This document shows, piece by piece, positions 17,879 to 27,574 of a DNA stretch of 64,000 bases. A program made the position numbers and the translations under genes. Origin of the DNA: Streptomyces hygroscopicus subsp. hygroscopicus (GTDB lineage: Bacteria; Actinomycetota; Actinomycetes; Streptomycetales; Streptomycetaceae); the NCBI RefSeq assembly GCF_001553455.1, contig NZ_BBOX01000022.1, forward strand, positions 1-64,000, read 5' to 3'. The notes beneath the pieces were generated by a model. The model searched no databases. It was not told where the DNA came from and was given only the letters and a program-made list of their open reading frames with translations. Numbering within the stretch: the stretch's first letter is position 1; each line of letters opens with the position of its first letter.

Positions 17879-19189
17879 ATGTCAATCCACAGCGCACGGC
17901 CCTCTCCCCCACCCTGGTTGCTGGTGTTTTCCGGCACCGACCGGACAGCATTGGCGGACGCGGCGAGAAGGGCCGCGGAGTTACTCGCCCAAGGTGCCCG
18001 GCCCGAATCCGTGATGCCCGAGCGGCCCGTTCCGGCGGGGCGCGACACGGAACGCCTCGCGGTCACCGCCGCGGATCCGGAAGGTCTGGCCGAGGGGCTG
18101 TCCTTCTTCGCCGACGGCCTGCCCAGTCCGCGGTGGTTCTCGGGCCGGGCCGACGGCGCCGCCACCCGCACGGCCTGGTGCTTCGGCGGCCATGGCAGCC
18201 AGTGGCCGGGCATGGGGCGCGCCCTGGTGGACTGGGCGCCCGCGGCGGCGCGCGTGCTGCGCGAGCTCGACGCGCTGCTGCCGGGCGGGGTCATCGAACC
18301 GCTGATGACCATGGCCGACGGTGCGGCCGGCGGGCCGGAGGTGACGCAGCCGCTCATCTTCGCCGTGCAGGTCGCGACCGCCCACTGGCTGTGGTCGCTG
18401 GGCCTGCGGCCGGCGGCGGTGGTGGGGCACAGCCTCGGCGAGGTCGCCGCCGCCCATGTCGCGGGTGCCCTGTCGCTCGCCGAGGCGGCGCGGGTCGTCG
18501 CCGTGCGCTCCGGCCTGCTCGCGCGGGCGGCGGGCGGCGGGGCGATGGCCACGGTCGGTCTGGACCGGCACACCGCCGAGCGGCGCTGCGCCCGGACACC
18601 GGGGACGGTGGTGGTCGCCGCCCACACCGCGCCGAGGGAGACGGTGGTCACCGGGGAGAGCGAGGCCACGCGCGCACTGGTGGACACGCTGGAGGCGGAG
18701 GGGGTGCGGTGCAGGATGATCCGGATCAACGCCGCGTCGCACAGCCCGTTCGTCGACGGCGTGCTGCCCGAGCTGCGCGCCGCGCTCGCCGACCTGACCC
18801 CCACTGCCCCGCACACCCCCTGGATCTCGACGGTCGATGCCGAGCCGGAGCCGGGCGGGCTCGCCACCGCGGACTACTGGGCGCGCAATCTGCGGCAGCC
18901 CGTACGGTTCACCCAGGCGGTGTCCGCCCTGGCGGGACGAGGCGTCCGGGCGTTCGTGGAGATCGGCCCGCACCCGGTGCTGATCCGGCCGATCCGCGAC
19001 ACGCTGCGGGCCGAGGGGGTCGGCGAACCGCTGGTGGTCGCGTCCGGCCACCGGGCGACCCCGGAGCCGGTCTCCCTGCTGCGCCTCCTGGGAGCCCTGT
19101 ACTGCCGGGGGCTGAAGCTCCCGGAACCGTTCGGCGGCGGCCGGGACGTGCTGCGTCCGGCCCCGGAACCCACCGTAGGCCGAGGATAG
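17879..19189 (+). CDS. hyg22: Stand-alone acyltransferase, methylmalonyl-type
   Basis: A 436-residue discrete AT of the PKS/FabD family. GHGSQWPGMG, GHSLGEVAAA with the active Ser, and NAASHSPFVD, where polyketide ATs carry YASH (methylmalonyl) or HAFH (malonyl); AASH points to methylmalonyl. That fits the alpha-methyl branch of the cinnamoyl chain. A trans-acting AT agrees with the discrete ACP, KS and KR genes of the cluster. Weak ribosome site (GGAAGCG) before the ATG. Confidence 0.88.
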   Translation: MSIHSARPSPPPWLLVFSGTDRTALADAARRAAELLAQGARPESVMPERPVPAGRDTERLAVTAADPEGLAEGLSFFADGLPSPRWFSGRADGAATRTAWCFGGHGSQWPGMGRALVDWAPAAARVLRELDALLPGGVIEPLMTMADGAAGGPEVTQPLIFAVQVATAHWLWSLGLRPAAVVGHSLGEVAAAHVAGALSLAEAARVVAVRSGLLARAAGGGAMATVGLDRHTAERRCARTPGTVVVAAHTAPRETVVTGESEATRALVDTLEAEGVRCRMIRINAASHSPFVDGVLPELRAALADLTPTAPHTPWISTVDAEPEPGGLATADYWARNLRQPVRFTQAVSALAGRGVRAFVEIGPHPVLIRPIRDTLRAEGVGEPLVVASGHRATPEPVSLLRLLGALYCRGLKLPEPFGGGRDVLRPAPEPTVGRG

Positions 19190-19198
19190 GAAGCGACC

Positions 19199-20176
19199 AT
19201 GTCCGCGCACCCCCTGCCCCTGGACCGCTCGGCCACCGTGCTGGTGGCCGGTTCCTCCGGTCTCGTGGGCTCGGCCGTCGTCCGCCGTCTCCGGGCCCAG
19301 GGGTTCACTTCGGTCGCCGGGATCCACTCGGCCGACGTGGACCTCACCGACGTCCGGGCGACGTTCGACTGCGTCACCTCCCTCCGGCCCGCCGTGGTGA
19401 TCGACGCCGCCGCCCGGGTCGGCGGCATCGCCGCCAACGACGCGGAGCCGGTGGAGTTCCTCAACGACAACCTCCGGATCCAGACCAACCTCTTCGCCGC
19501 GGCGCACGCGGCGGGGGTGGACCGGCTGCTGTTCCTCGGTTCCTCGTGCATCTACCCCAAGCACACCCCGCAGCCGATCCCGGAGTCCGCGCTGCTCACC
19601 GGGGCGTTGGAGGAGACCAACGACGCCTACGCGATCGCGAAGATCGCGGGTGTGATCGCGGTGAGGTCCTACCGCAGGCAGTACGGCCGGCGGTGGATCT
19701 CGGTGATGCCGACGAACGTCTACGGCCCCGGGGACACCTTCCACCCGACCCGGTCGCATGTCCTCCCCGCGCTGATCCGCCGGTTCCACGAGGCGGTCCG
19801 GTCCGGTGCCGAGGAGGTCGTCGTCTGGGGCACGGGCACACCGCGGCGGGAGTTCATCCACGTCGACGATCTGGCGGCGGCGTGCACGCACCTTCTGGAC
19901 CACTATGACGACCCCTCGCCGGTCAACATCGGCGTGGGCGAGGACCTCACCATCGCGGACCTGGCCACGCTGGTGGCCGACGCGGTCGGCTTCACCGGCC
20001 GGATCACCTGGGACACCAGCAGGCCCGACGGGACCCCGCGCAAGCTGCTGGACGTCTCCCGGCTGCTCGCCACCGGATGGCGGCCGAGGATCGGACTGCC
20101 GGAGGGGGTGCGGGCCACCGTCCGGTGGTACGCCGATACCGTGGCCGGTTCCGATGGGCGCCGGAGGGCCGGCTGA
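19199..20176 (+). CDS. hyg23: GDP-L-fucose synthase-like epimerase/reductase
   Basis: A 325-residue extended SDR: VAGSSGLVGSAVVRRL cofactor loop, AAARVGGIAAND, LFLGSSCIYPK, YAIAKIAG with catalytic Tyr-x-x-x-Lys, TNVYGPGDTFHP and GTPRREFIHVDDL, all diagnostic of GDP-fucose synthase (WcaG/Fcl). It epimerises and reduces GDP-4-keto-6-deoxymannose from the dehydratase at 422. AGGAAG ribosome site. Follows the AT gene by 9 bases. Confidence 0.93.
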   Translation: MSAHPLPLDRSATVLVAGSSGLVGSAVVRRLRAQGFTSVAGIHSADVDLTDVRATFDCVTSLRPAVVIDAAARVGGIAANDAEPVEFLNDNLRIQTNLFAAAHAAGVDRLLFLGSSCIYPKHTPQPIPESALLTGALEETNDAYAIAKIAGVIAVRSYRRQYGRRWISVMPTNVYGPGDTFHPTRSHVLPALIRRFHEAVRSGAEEVVVWGTGTPRREFIHVDDLAAACTHLLDHYDDPSPVNIGVGEDLTIADLATLVADAVGFTGRITWDTSRPDGTPRKLLDVSRLLATGWRPRIGLPEGVRATVRWYADTVAGSDGRRRAG

Positions 20177-20196
20177 CCCGCCGGCGGCGCACCGGA

Positions 20197-21060
20197 TCAC
20201 CCCGCCGCGCCGGCGCGCCGGTCGAATCTGCCGCGGTCCAGGACGATCCTGCCGTTGGAGCGCACCTCGAACAGTGCCGACCCGCCGCGCTCCCAGATCC
20301 GCACGACGAGCTCCTGACCGGGCAGCACGGGAGCGGTGAAGCCCGCGGACATGGTGCCGAACCCGGACGTCTCACCCTCGCAGAGCGCGTGCAGCAGCGC
20401 CCGGCCGGCATACCCGAAGGTGCACAGCCCGTGCAGCAGGGGGCGGCCGAACCCGAGGCGCGCGGCGATCGCGGGATCGGAGTGCAGCGGGTTCAGGTCG
20501 CCGTTGAGCCGGTAGAGCAGGGCCTGGTTGGCCGCGGTGCGGTAGCCGACGGCATGGTCGGGCTCCCCCACCGGGCGTTCCCACGGCTCCTCCTCGTCCG
20601 GATCGCCACCGAAGCCGCCCTCCCGACGGATGGTCAGCCCGGTGCGGAGATCGGCCAGCGGCCGACCGGTGCCCGCCTCCGCACAGCGGGAGTCGATGAC
20701 CGCCAGCGCGCCCCGGCCCCGGCCCCGGTCACGCAGCGCGGTCAGGCGGGAGGTCGTGACCGCGGCGCCCGCCACGGGCAGCGGGCCGTGCAGCGTCACC
20801 GACTGATAGGTGTGCAGCAGTTGTGACACGTCGTAGTCGCCGAAGACGGGCTCGGCCCGCCGGGACACCAGGATGGTCGCGAACGTCGGCAGCACCGCCG
20901 GTGGCGCGCCCGCGGAGTCCTCGGTGGTGAACCGCAGCTCATGGGTGGGGTCCTCGGCGCCCGCCCCGACGCCGATCGCGTAGAGGGCGGTGTCGAAGAA
21001 GGTCCAGTGCCGGGTCCCGGAGTCCCAGGTGTGCCCGACGAGATCGTGGTAGAGCGTCAT
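20197..21060 (-). CDS. hyg24: MaoC/hot-dog dehydratase (double hot-dog)
   Basis: A 287-residue double hot-dog protein; the C-terminal half has the hydratase motif LNPLHSDPAIAARLGF followed by GRPLLHGLCTFGYAGRALL. GGAGAGGGGG upstream supports the ATG at 21060 rather than an upstream in-frame start. Likely dehydrates the beta-hydroxyacyl-ACP made by hyg15 to the enoyl (cinnamoyl) form. Convergent with hyg23 (20 bases between stops) and divergent from hyg25. Confidence 0.85.
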   Translation of the reverse strand: MTLYHDLVGHTWDSGTRHWTFFDTALYAIGVGAGAEDPTHELRFTTEDSAGAPPAVLPTFATILVSRRAEPVFGDYDVSQLLHTYQSVTLHGPLPVAGAAVTTSRLTALRDRGRGRGALAVIDSRCAEAGTGRPLADLRTGLTIRREGGFGGDPDEEEPWERPVGEPDHAVGYRTAANQALLYRLNGDLNPLHSDPAIAARLGFGRPLLHGLCTFGYAGRALLHALCEGETSGFGTMSAGFTAPVLPGQELVVRIWERGGSALFEVRSNGRIVLDRGRFDRRAGAAG

Positions 21061-21172
21061 GGTATTCCCCCTCTCCGCCGCTTCCACGGCGCGAGCCGAG
21101 CGGTCCGATCCGGACCACTTCTCCCGGAACCGGGACCACGCATGTCCGATACGACCGAATCGGGGTTGAGTG

Positions 21173-21814
21173 ATGATCAACGCGTTGCTGGTCGACGCAG
21201 GCGGCGTCCTGTTCAACAACGTCGCGGAGGAGACCTCCTTCGTTCCCGCGATCGCGCGCCGGTACGCCGTGGACGAACGCCGGCTGCTGTCCGGTCTCCT
21301 GGCCTCGGCGCACGTCTACGAGCGCGGCGCCGGCCATGTGCACGAGGTCCTGCGGGCGCTCCTGGACGAGGCGGGCAGCCCGCGGACGGACGCGTTCGAC
21401 GGGGACTGGGTGGACCGCCTGTACGCCGACAGCGTCCGGTGCTACGACGCCAACGTCGCGGAACTGGCCGAGGTGCGGCGCGCCCATCCGGAGCTCACCG
21501 TGGTGCTGGCCAACAACGAAGCCGAGCACTGGGACCACCTGAAGAACGCCCGGTACGGTCACTACCGGCTGTTCGGCCGCCTGTGCTCCTCCTGGCGGGT
21601 CGGGCAGGTCAAACCCTCCGCCGAGTACTTCGCCGCGACTTTGGACCGCTGCCGGATCGAGCCGCGCGAGGCCCTGATGGTGGACGACCGGGCGGCGGTC
21701 ATCGCGGCGGCACGCGACCTGGGCATGCGGACGCTGCACATCAGCAGTCCCGCCGTGCTGCGCGCCCGGCTGCGGGCGACGGTCGAGAACCTCGTCCCGT
21801 CGGCGAGCGGCTGA
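21173..21814 (+). CDS. hyg25: HAD-superfamily phosphatase (inositol-phosphate phosphatase role)
   Basis: A 213-residue HAD hydrolase: DAGGVLF at the N terminus (nucleophile Asp, with Gly where many HADs have the second Asp), VLANNEAEHWDH as motif II, Lys in VKPSAEYF and DDRAAVIAAARDLGM as motif IV. GTG at 21170 is directly adjacent and could also serve. With MIPS in the cluster it is proposed to dephosphorylate inositol phosphate; reported as dispensable but yield-enhancing. Confidence 0.83.
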   Translation: MINALLVDAGGVLFNNVAEETSFVPAIARRYAVDERRLLSGLLASAHVYERGAGHVHEVLRALLDEAGSPRTDAFDGDWVDRLYADSVRCYDANVAELAEVRRAHPELTVVLANNEAEHWDHLKNARYGHYRLFGRLCSSWRVGQVKPSAEYFAATLDRCRIEPREALMVDDRAAVIAAARDLGMRTLHISSPAVLRARLRATVENLVPSASG

Positions 21815-21833
21815 CCGCGGACGGTTGCGCGGC

Positions 21834-22649
21834 TCAGAATTCGCTGACGCCGGCGTCGACGGCCATGGCGTGCGCGGTGACGTGCCGAGAGGCGTCGGAG
21901 ACCAGGAAGAGCACGGCGTTGGTCACGTCCTCCGGCGTAATACCGTCCACCGGCTGCATGTTGACCAACATGCCGCGCAGCCGCGGATCGGCCATGCTCG
22001 CCTTCGCGACCTGGGCGAGCATGGCGCGGCTGCCCATCTCGGTGTCCACCCCGGTCGGATGCACGCTGTTCACGCGGATACCGAACCGCGCGAGTTCGGC
22101 GGCGAACGCCTTCGCCATCCCGCGCACCGCGAACTTGCTGGTGGTGTAGGGAATCATGAACGGCTGCACCTTCAGCCCCGCCGAGGAGCTCATCAGCACG
22201 ATCGACCCGCCGCCCGCCGCCACCAGGTGCGGCGCGGTCGCCATCACCGTGTTCCAGGTGCCGCGCACATTGATGTCCATCGTGTCGCGGAAGATCTCCT
22301 CGGTGACCTCGTCCCAGGCGCGGGGGATGCAGATTCCCGCGCCTGCCACCACGGCGTCCAGCCGCCCGAGAGTCTCCACGGCCCGGTCGACCTCGGCTCG
22401 CAGACCGGCTAAGTCACGGACATCGGCCACCACCGGCACCACCCTCCGCCCCTTCTTCTCGGCCAGGGTGACGGTCTCCTGGAGCTCGGTCGGGGCCGAG
22501 GAGCGGTAGGCCACACCGGGCAGCGTCGCGCACAGGTCAATGGCGATCACATCGGCCCCCTCGCCCGCCATCCGCACGGCGTGCTCGCGTCCCTGCCCGC
22601 GGGCGGCGCCCGTCACGAGAACGACCTTGTCCCGCATCAGTCCACTCAT
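21834..22649 (-). CDS. hyg26: SDR oxidoreductase of the mycofactocin-coupled type (deoxysugar 5-dehydrogenase)
   Basis: A 271-residue SDR with GAARGQGREHAVRMAGEGADVIAIDLC, an N-terminal pattern typical of mycofactocin-associated SDRs, an insertion after it, AGAGI, the Ser of LMSSSAG and YTTSKFAV (Tyr-x-x-x-Lys). ATG at 22649 chosen because upstream frame lacks family similarity. In the hygromycin A producer loss of hyg26 gives the 5-dihydro compound, so it forms the keto group of the fucofuranose. Convergent with hyg25. Confidence 0.88.
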   Translation of the reverse strand: MSGLMRDKVVLVTGAARGQGREHAVRMAGEGADVIAIDLCATLPGVAYRSSAPTELQETVTLAEKKGRRVVPVVADVRDLAGLRAEVDRAVETLGRLDAVVAGAGICIPRAWDEVTEEIFRDTMDINVRGTWNTVMATAPHLVAAGGGSIVLMSSSAGLKVQPFMIPYTTSKFAVRGMAKAFAAELARFGIRVNSVHPTGVDTEMGSRAMLAQVAKASMADPRLRGMLVNMQPVDGITPEDVTNAVLFLVSDASRHVTAHAMAVDAGVSEF

Positions 22650-22846
22650 CGCCCATGCCCTTTCCGCAACGATCAAGGATGTGACTGGAGGGATCCTCCA
22701 GGTAGTTCGACCCGAGCCACGGTAGCGAAGCGCCTGACATTCTTCACTCTTTTCGGTGACCGCCGAAATGGTCCAGGAACAGATATTCACACGGCGGCGA
22801 AGACGATAAAATCAAAATTGTCGGCACGGCCACCGAGGGGGGAACC

Positions 22847-22906
22847 GGAGAGGTACGGAGAGGTCCGGATAGCTATGGAGAGGTCCGGCCAAGTACTGAG
22901 AGGTAC
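22847..22906. repeat. Six-unit 10-bp tandem repeat in the hyg26-hyg27 divergent region
   Basis: Six consecutive decamers from 22847: units 1, 2 and 4 are GGAGAGGT(A/C)C, unit 6 is TGAGAGGTAC, units 3 (GGATAGCTAT) and 5 (GGCCAAGTAC) are degenerate. The strict 10-bp phase puts every unit on one DNA face, as in operators bound by cooperative activators. It lies in the 371-bp divergent region of hyg26 and hyg27, beside a rare AT-rich stretch (22805-22820), so it is a likely control site. Confidence 0.7.
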
Positions 22907-23011
22907 TGACTCGGGTTCACCTCGGTAGCGCCTTCTGGTGAGGCCGTTTCCGCTCGTCCCGCCCCATCACGACGTCGTCGGCTCCATTTACGGTCATGTC
23001 GCACTGCATGA

Positions 23012-24307
<1,296 letters not shown>

Positions 24308-24398
24308 CCTCGCGCACGGCCGGCACCGGGACACGCGAAGCCATCGGGGCCGCCGGGAAACATGAGATCGCCCCTCGGCGGTTAGGATGGGGGGTCTG

Positions 24399-26111
24399 AT
24401 GACTGCCACTCTCGTCGCCAAGGATCTGGCCGCCGGGCACGGTGACCGCCCCCTCTTCTCCGGGCTCGATCTCGTCGTCGCGCCGGGCGAGGTGATCGGC
24501 CTCGTCGGGGTCAACGGGGCCGGGAAGTCGACCCTGTTGCGGCTGCTCGCCGGGCTCACCGAACCTGAGCAGGGCACCATCCGGCTCAGCCCGCCGCACG
24601 CCACCGTGGGCCACCTTCCACAGGAGCCCGAGCGGCGGGCGGGGGAGAGCGTACGGGCGTTCCTGGCCCGCCGTACCGGCGTGGCCGCCGCGCAGGCCGA
24701 CCTCGACGCCACCACCCAGGCGCTCGCGGACGGCGCGCCCGGCGCGGACGACGCCTACGCCGTCGCGCTGGAGCGCTGGCTCTCGCTCGGCGCCGCCGAC
24801 CTGGACGAACGCGCCGACGAGGTCGCCGCCTCGCTCGGGCTCGACGTCTCGCTCGACCGCCCCATGACCGCCCTCTCCGGCGGCCAGGCCGCCCGCGCCG
24901 GTCTCGCCTCGCTGCTGCTGAGCCGGTACGACATCTTCCTGCTCGACGAGCCGACGAACGACCTGGACCTCGACGGGCTGCAGCGCCTGGAGACGTTCGT
25001 GGGCGGATTACGCGCCGGTACGGTGCTGGTGAGCCACGACCGCGAATTCCTGGCCCGTACCGTGGACAAGGTCGTCGAACTCGACCTGGCCCAGCAGCAG
25101 GTGAACGTGTTCGGCGGCGGCTACACCGCCTATCTGGAGGAGCGGGAGACCGCCCGCCGGCACGCCCGCGAACGCTACGAGGAGTACGCGGACGCCCGCG
25201 CCGCCCTGGAGGCCCGGGCCCGCACCCAGCGCGCCTGGATGGAAAAGGGCATCAAGAACGCCCGCCGCAAGTCCACCGACATCGACAAGATCACGCGCAA
25301 CGCCCGCATCGAGGCTAGCGAGAAACAGGCCGCCAAGGCGCGCCAGACCGAGCGGCTGATCGAGCGGCTGGAGGTGGTCGAGGAGCCGCGCAAGGAGTGG
25401 GAACTGCGGATGGAGATCGCCGCGGCACCGCGTGCGGGCGCGGTCGTGGCGACCCTGCGCGGCGCCGAGGTGCGGCGCGGCGACTTCCACTTCGGCCCGG
25501 TCGACCTCCAGGTCGACTGGGCCGACCGGATCGCGGTCACCGGCGCGAACGGCTCCGGCAAGTCCACCCTGCTGGCCGCCCTCCTCGGCCGCCTCCCCCT
25601 GGACAAGGGCCATGCGTCACTGGGGTCGGGGGTGGTGGTGGGCGAGATCGACCAGGCCCGCGCGCTGTTCTTCGGCAGCGAGTCCCTGCTCGACGCCTTC
25701 GGCGCGGCGGCGCCGGGGATGGTGCCCGCGGAGGTGCGGACCTTGCTGGCCAAGTTCGGCCTCAAGGCCGCCCATGTGCTGCGCCCGGCCGCCACCCTGT
25801 CCCCGGGCGAACGCACCCGCGCGGCCCTGGCCCTGCTCCAGGCCCGGGGCATCAACCTGCTGGTCCTGGACGAACCCACCAACCACCTGGACCTGCCCGC
25901 GATCGAGCAACTGGAATCCGCTCTCGACTCCTACCAGGGCACGCTGCTGCTGGTCACCCACGACCGCCGCATGCTGGAAGCAGTGCACACCACCCGCCGC
26001 CTGGAGGTGGCGGACGGCCGGGTCACCGAGGTGTGGCACGACGTCAACGCGCCCGGACAACGGTCCCCGGATCGTCCAGCCACACGTGCTGAGCGGCAGC
26101 GGCGACGGTGA
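24399..26111 (+). CDS. hyg28: ABC-F protein (ribosome-protection type resistance ATPase)
   Basis: A 570-residue protein with two ABC ATPase domains and no membrane segment: GVNGAGKST and TGANGSGKST Walker A motifs, ALSGGQAARAGL and TLSPGERTRAAL signatures, LLDEPTNDLDL and VLDEPTNHLDL Walker B motifs, and a charged linker (RYEEYADARAALEARARTQ) between them. This is ABC-F architecture, whose resistance members dislodge drugs from the ribosome. Hygromycin A acts at the peptidyl-transferase centre, so target protection is more plausible than export. ATG at 24387 is an alternative start. The end overlaps hyg29 by 68 bases. Confidence 0.9.
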   Translation: MTATLVAKDLAAGHGDRPLFSGLDLVVAPGEVIGLVGVNGAGKSTLLRLLAGLTEPEQGTIRLSPPHATVGHLPQEPERRAGESVRAFLARRTGVAAAQADLDATTQALADGAPGADDAYAVALERWLSLGAADLDERADEVAASLGLDVSLDRPMTALSGGQAARAGLASLLLSRYDIFLLDEPTNDLDLDGLQRLETFVGGLRAGTVLVSHDREFLARTVDKVVELDLAQQQVNVFGGGYTAYLEERETARRHARERYEEYADARAALEARARTQRAWMEKGIKNARRKSTDIDKITRNARIEASEKQAAKARQTERLIERLEVVEEPRKEWELRMEIAAAPRAGAVVATLRGAEVRRGDFHFGPVDLQVDWADRIAVTGANGSGKSTLLAALLGRLPLDKGHASLGSGVVVGEIDQARALFFGSESLLDAFGAAAPGMVPAEVRTLLAKFGLKAAHVLRPAATLSPGERTRAALALLQARGINLLVLDEPTNHLDLPAIEQLESALDSYQGTLLLVTHDRRMLEAVHTTRRLEVADGRVTEVWHDVNAPGQRSPDRPATRAERQRRR

Positions 26112-27180
26112 GCCCGAACCGCGTACGGGCCGGCCGTCCGGCCTCTGTCCACCAGCTGTGCGCCGCCTCCAGCTCGGTCCACAGGCGCCGCGGCCCGTGC
26201 TGCTGCACGTCGTACTCGCGGGCGTCCGGTTCGTAGTCGACAGAAGCCCACGAGCCGCTGGCCGCGTCGGCCAGCCACAGGGTCCATGCGCCGTCCGGGC
26301 CCTGTCCGGTGGCCCACTGGCAGCCCGGGACCAGTACCCCCGCCGCGAACCAGGCGTCGTCGTCGCCGAGGACGTGCGGGTCGAGGCCGGTTCGGCTGTC
26401 GTGGGTCTCGCCTCCGGCCCGGGCGACGGCCATGACGTCCCGCGGCGGGGCCTGGGCCCGCATCCACATGAACGCCGCGTCGTCCACGACCGGGCCGGAC
26501 GCCACGGGTCCCTCGGGCCCCTCGTCGACCGTGAGCCGCAGCAGGACGCCGTTGCGCAGTGTGGTGCCCCACGGGAGGACGATGATCCCTCCGGGTGCGG
26601 TCTGCTCGATCCAGGCGCGCGGCACGTCGTGCACGGAGCAGGTCGCGATGGTCCGGTCGTACGGCGCCGCCGCCCGCCATCCCTGGGCCCCGTCTCCGGT
26701 CACGACCGCGGGCGCCCGGCCGAGGGCGGCCTTGAGGGAGCGCCGGGCCGCCGCGGCGACGCCGGGGTCGACCTCCACGGTGGTCACCCGCTCGGCGCCG
26801 AGCCGGGCGGCGAGCAGGGCGGCGTTGTAGCCGGTGCCGGTGCCGATCTCCAGCACGCGGTGGCCGTCCTCGACCTGGAGCGCGGCGAGCATGCGGGCGA
26901 CGATGCTCGGCATGCTCGCCGAGCTGGAGGGCGTGAGCGCGACCGCAGCGCCGGGCGGGTCCTCGACCTGGGTGACGACCGGCTCGTCGCGGTAGGCCAG
27001 CCGTTTCCACCGCTCCGGGTCGTCGGCCCGGTCGACGGGCGCGTACCCGCCGTCGACGCGGGCCCAGACCCGGTCGGGGAGGAACCGGGCCCGGTCGACG
27101 TGCTCGAACGGGGCGCGCCAGTCGGCGGGGAGGTGCTCGCCCTCCGCGAGCTGCTGGACGAGCGCGGAGGGACCGGTCAT
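26044..27180 (-). CDS. hyg29: Protein-L-isoaspartate O-methyltransferase-like enzyme (ATP-grasp/FxLD-type peptide methyltransferase family)
   Basis: A 378-residue PIMT-like methyltransferase: PSSSASMPSIVARMLAAL and HRVLEIGTGTGYNAALLA (SAM loop), then EVDPGV and PGGIIVLPWGT, with a long C-terminal extension (about 180 residues) as in actinobacterial methyltransferases associated with ATP-grasp-modified peptides. Its start overlaps by 4 bases a 35-codon ORF with a good ribosome site. hyg29 is the last recalled gene of the cluster and has no clear job in hygromycin A. No ATP-grasp gene is visible in the window. Confidence 0.83.
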   Translation of the reverse strand: MTGPSALVQQLAEGEHLPADWRAPFEHVDRARFLPDRVWARVDGGYAPVDRADDPERWKRLAYRDEPVVTQVEDPPGAAVALTPSSSASMPSIVARMLAALQVEDGHRVLEIGTGTGYNAALLAARLGAERVTTVEVDPGVAAAARRSLKAALGRAPAVVTGDGAQGWRAAAPYDRTIATCSVHDVPRAWIEQTAPGGIIVLPWGTTLRNGVLLRLTVDEGPEGPVASGPVVDDAAFMWMRAQAPPRDVMAVARAGGETHDSRTGLDPHVLGDDDAWFAAGVLVPGCQWATGQGPDGAWTLWLADAASGSWASVDYEPDAREYDVQQHGPRRLWTELEAAHSWWTEAGRPARTRFGLTVAAAAQHVWLDDPGTVVRAR

Positions 27181-27284
27181 CGCGGCGGCGTCTCCGGGCG
27201 CCTCGGGTCGGGCGGCGGAATGGGTTTGTCGGGCTTGTGGCCGTCGCTCTCGGCCGGGTCCGGCTTCCCTCCGTGCTTCCCCAC
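27177..27284 (-). CDS. 35-residue ORF translationally coupled to hyg29
   Basis: GTG at 27282-27284, preceded by GGAGGGAG six bases upstream, opens a 35-codon frame that ends in TGA sharing four bases with the hyg29 ATG. The peptide is charged and proline-rich with several Asp, Lys and Glu residues (GKHGGKPDP near the start, ending RRPETPPR); no Cys or membrane segment. It may be a modified-peptide precursor for the PIMT-like neighbour or only a leader ORF. No homologue recognised. Confidence 0.42.
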   Translation of the reverse strand: MGKHGGKPDPAESDGHKPDKPIPPPDPRRPETPPR

Positions 27285-27574
27285 GAGGGTCTCCCTCCAG
27301 TCGGTGATGGGTGGGGCTCCATGGTGGCCGCTGGATCGGGGCACGCGGCAGGGCGCGCGGGTGCGCCGTTGCGGGCAGGCCGGGGTGCGTGCGCTGGGCG
27401 GACCGCAGGACGCACGCCCCGCGCCCGGCGCGTCAGCGTGCGGCCTGCGTCGCCGGCGGAGTGCTGCCATGACGGCCGGACGCTCGGTTTCCTCGGAACG
27501 GAACACCCGCGACCGCGGCCTGGACGGCATCGGTGCCCCTCGATGGCCGACCGCCGCGAAAGGGCTGGTCCCGT

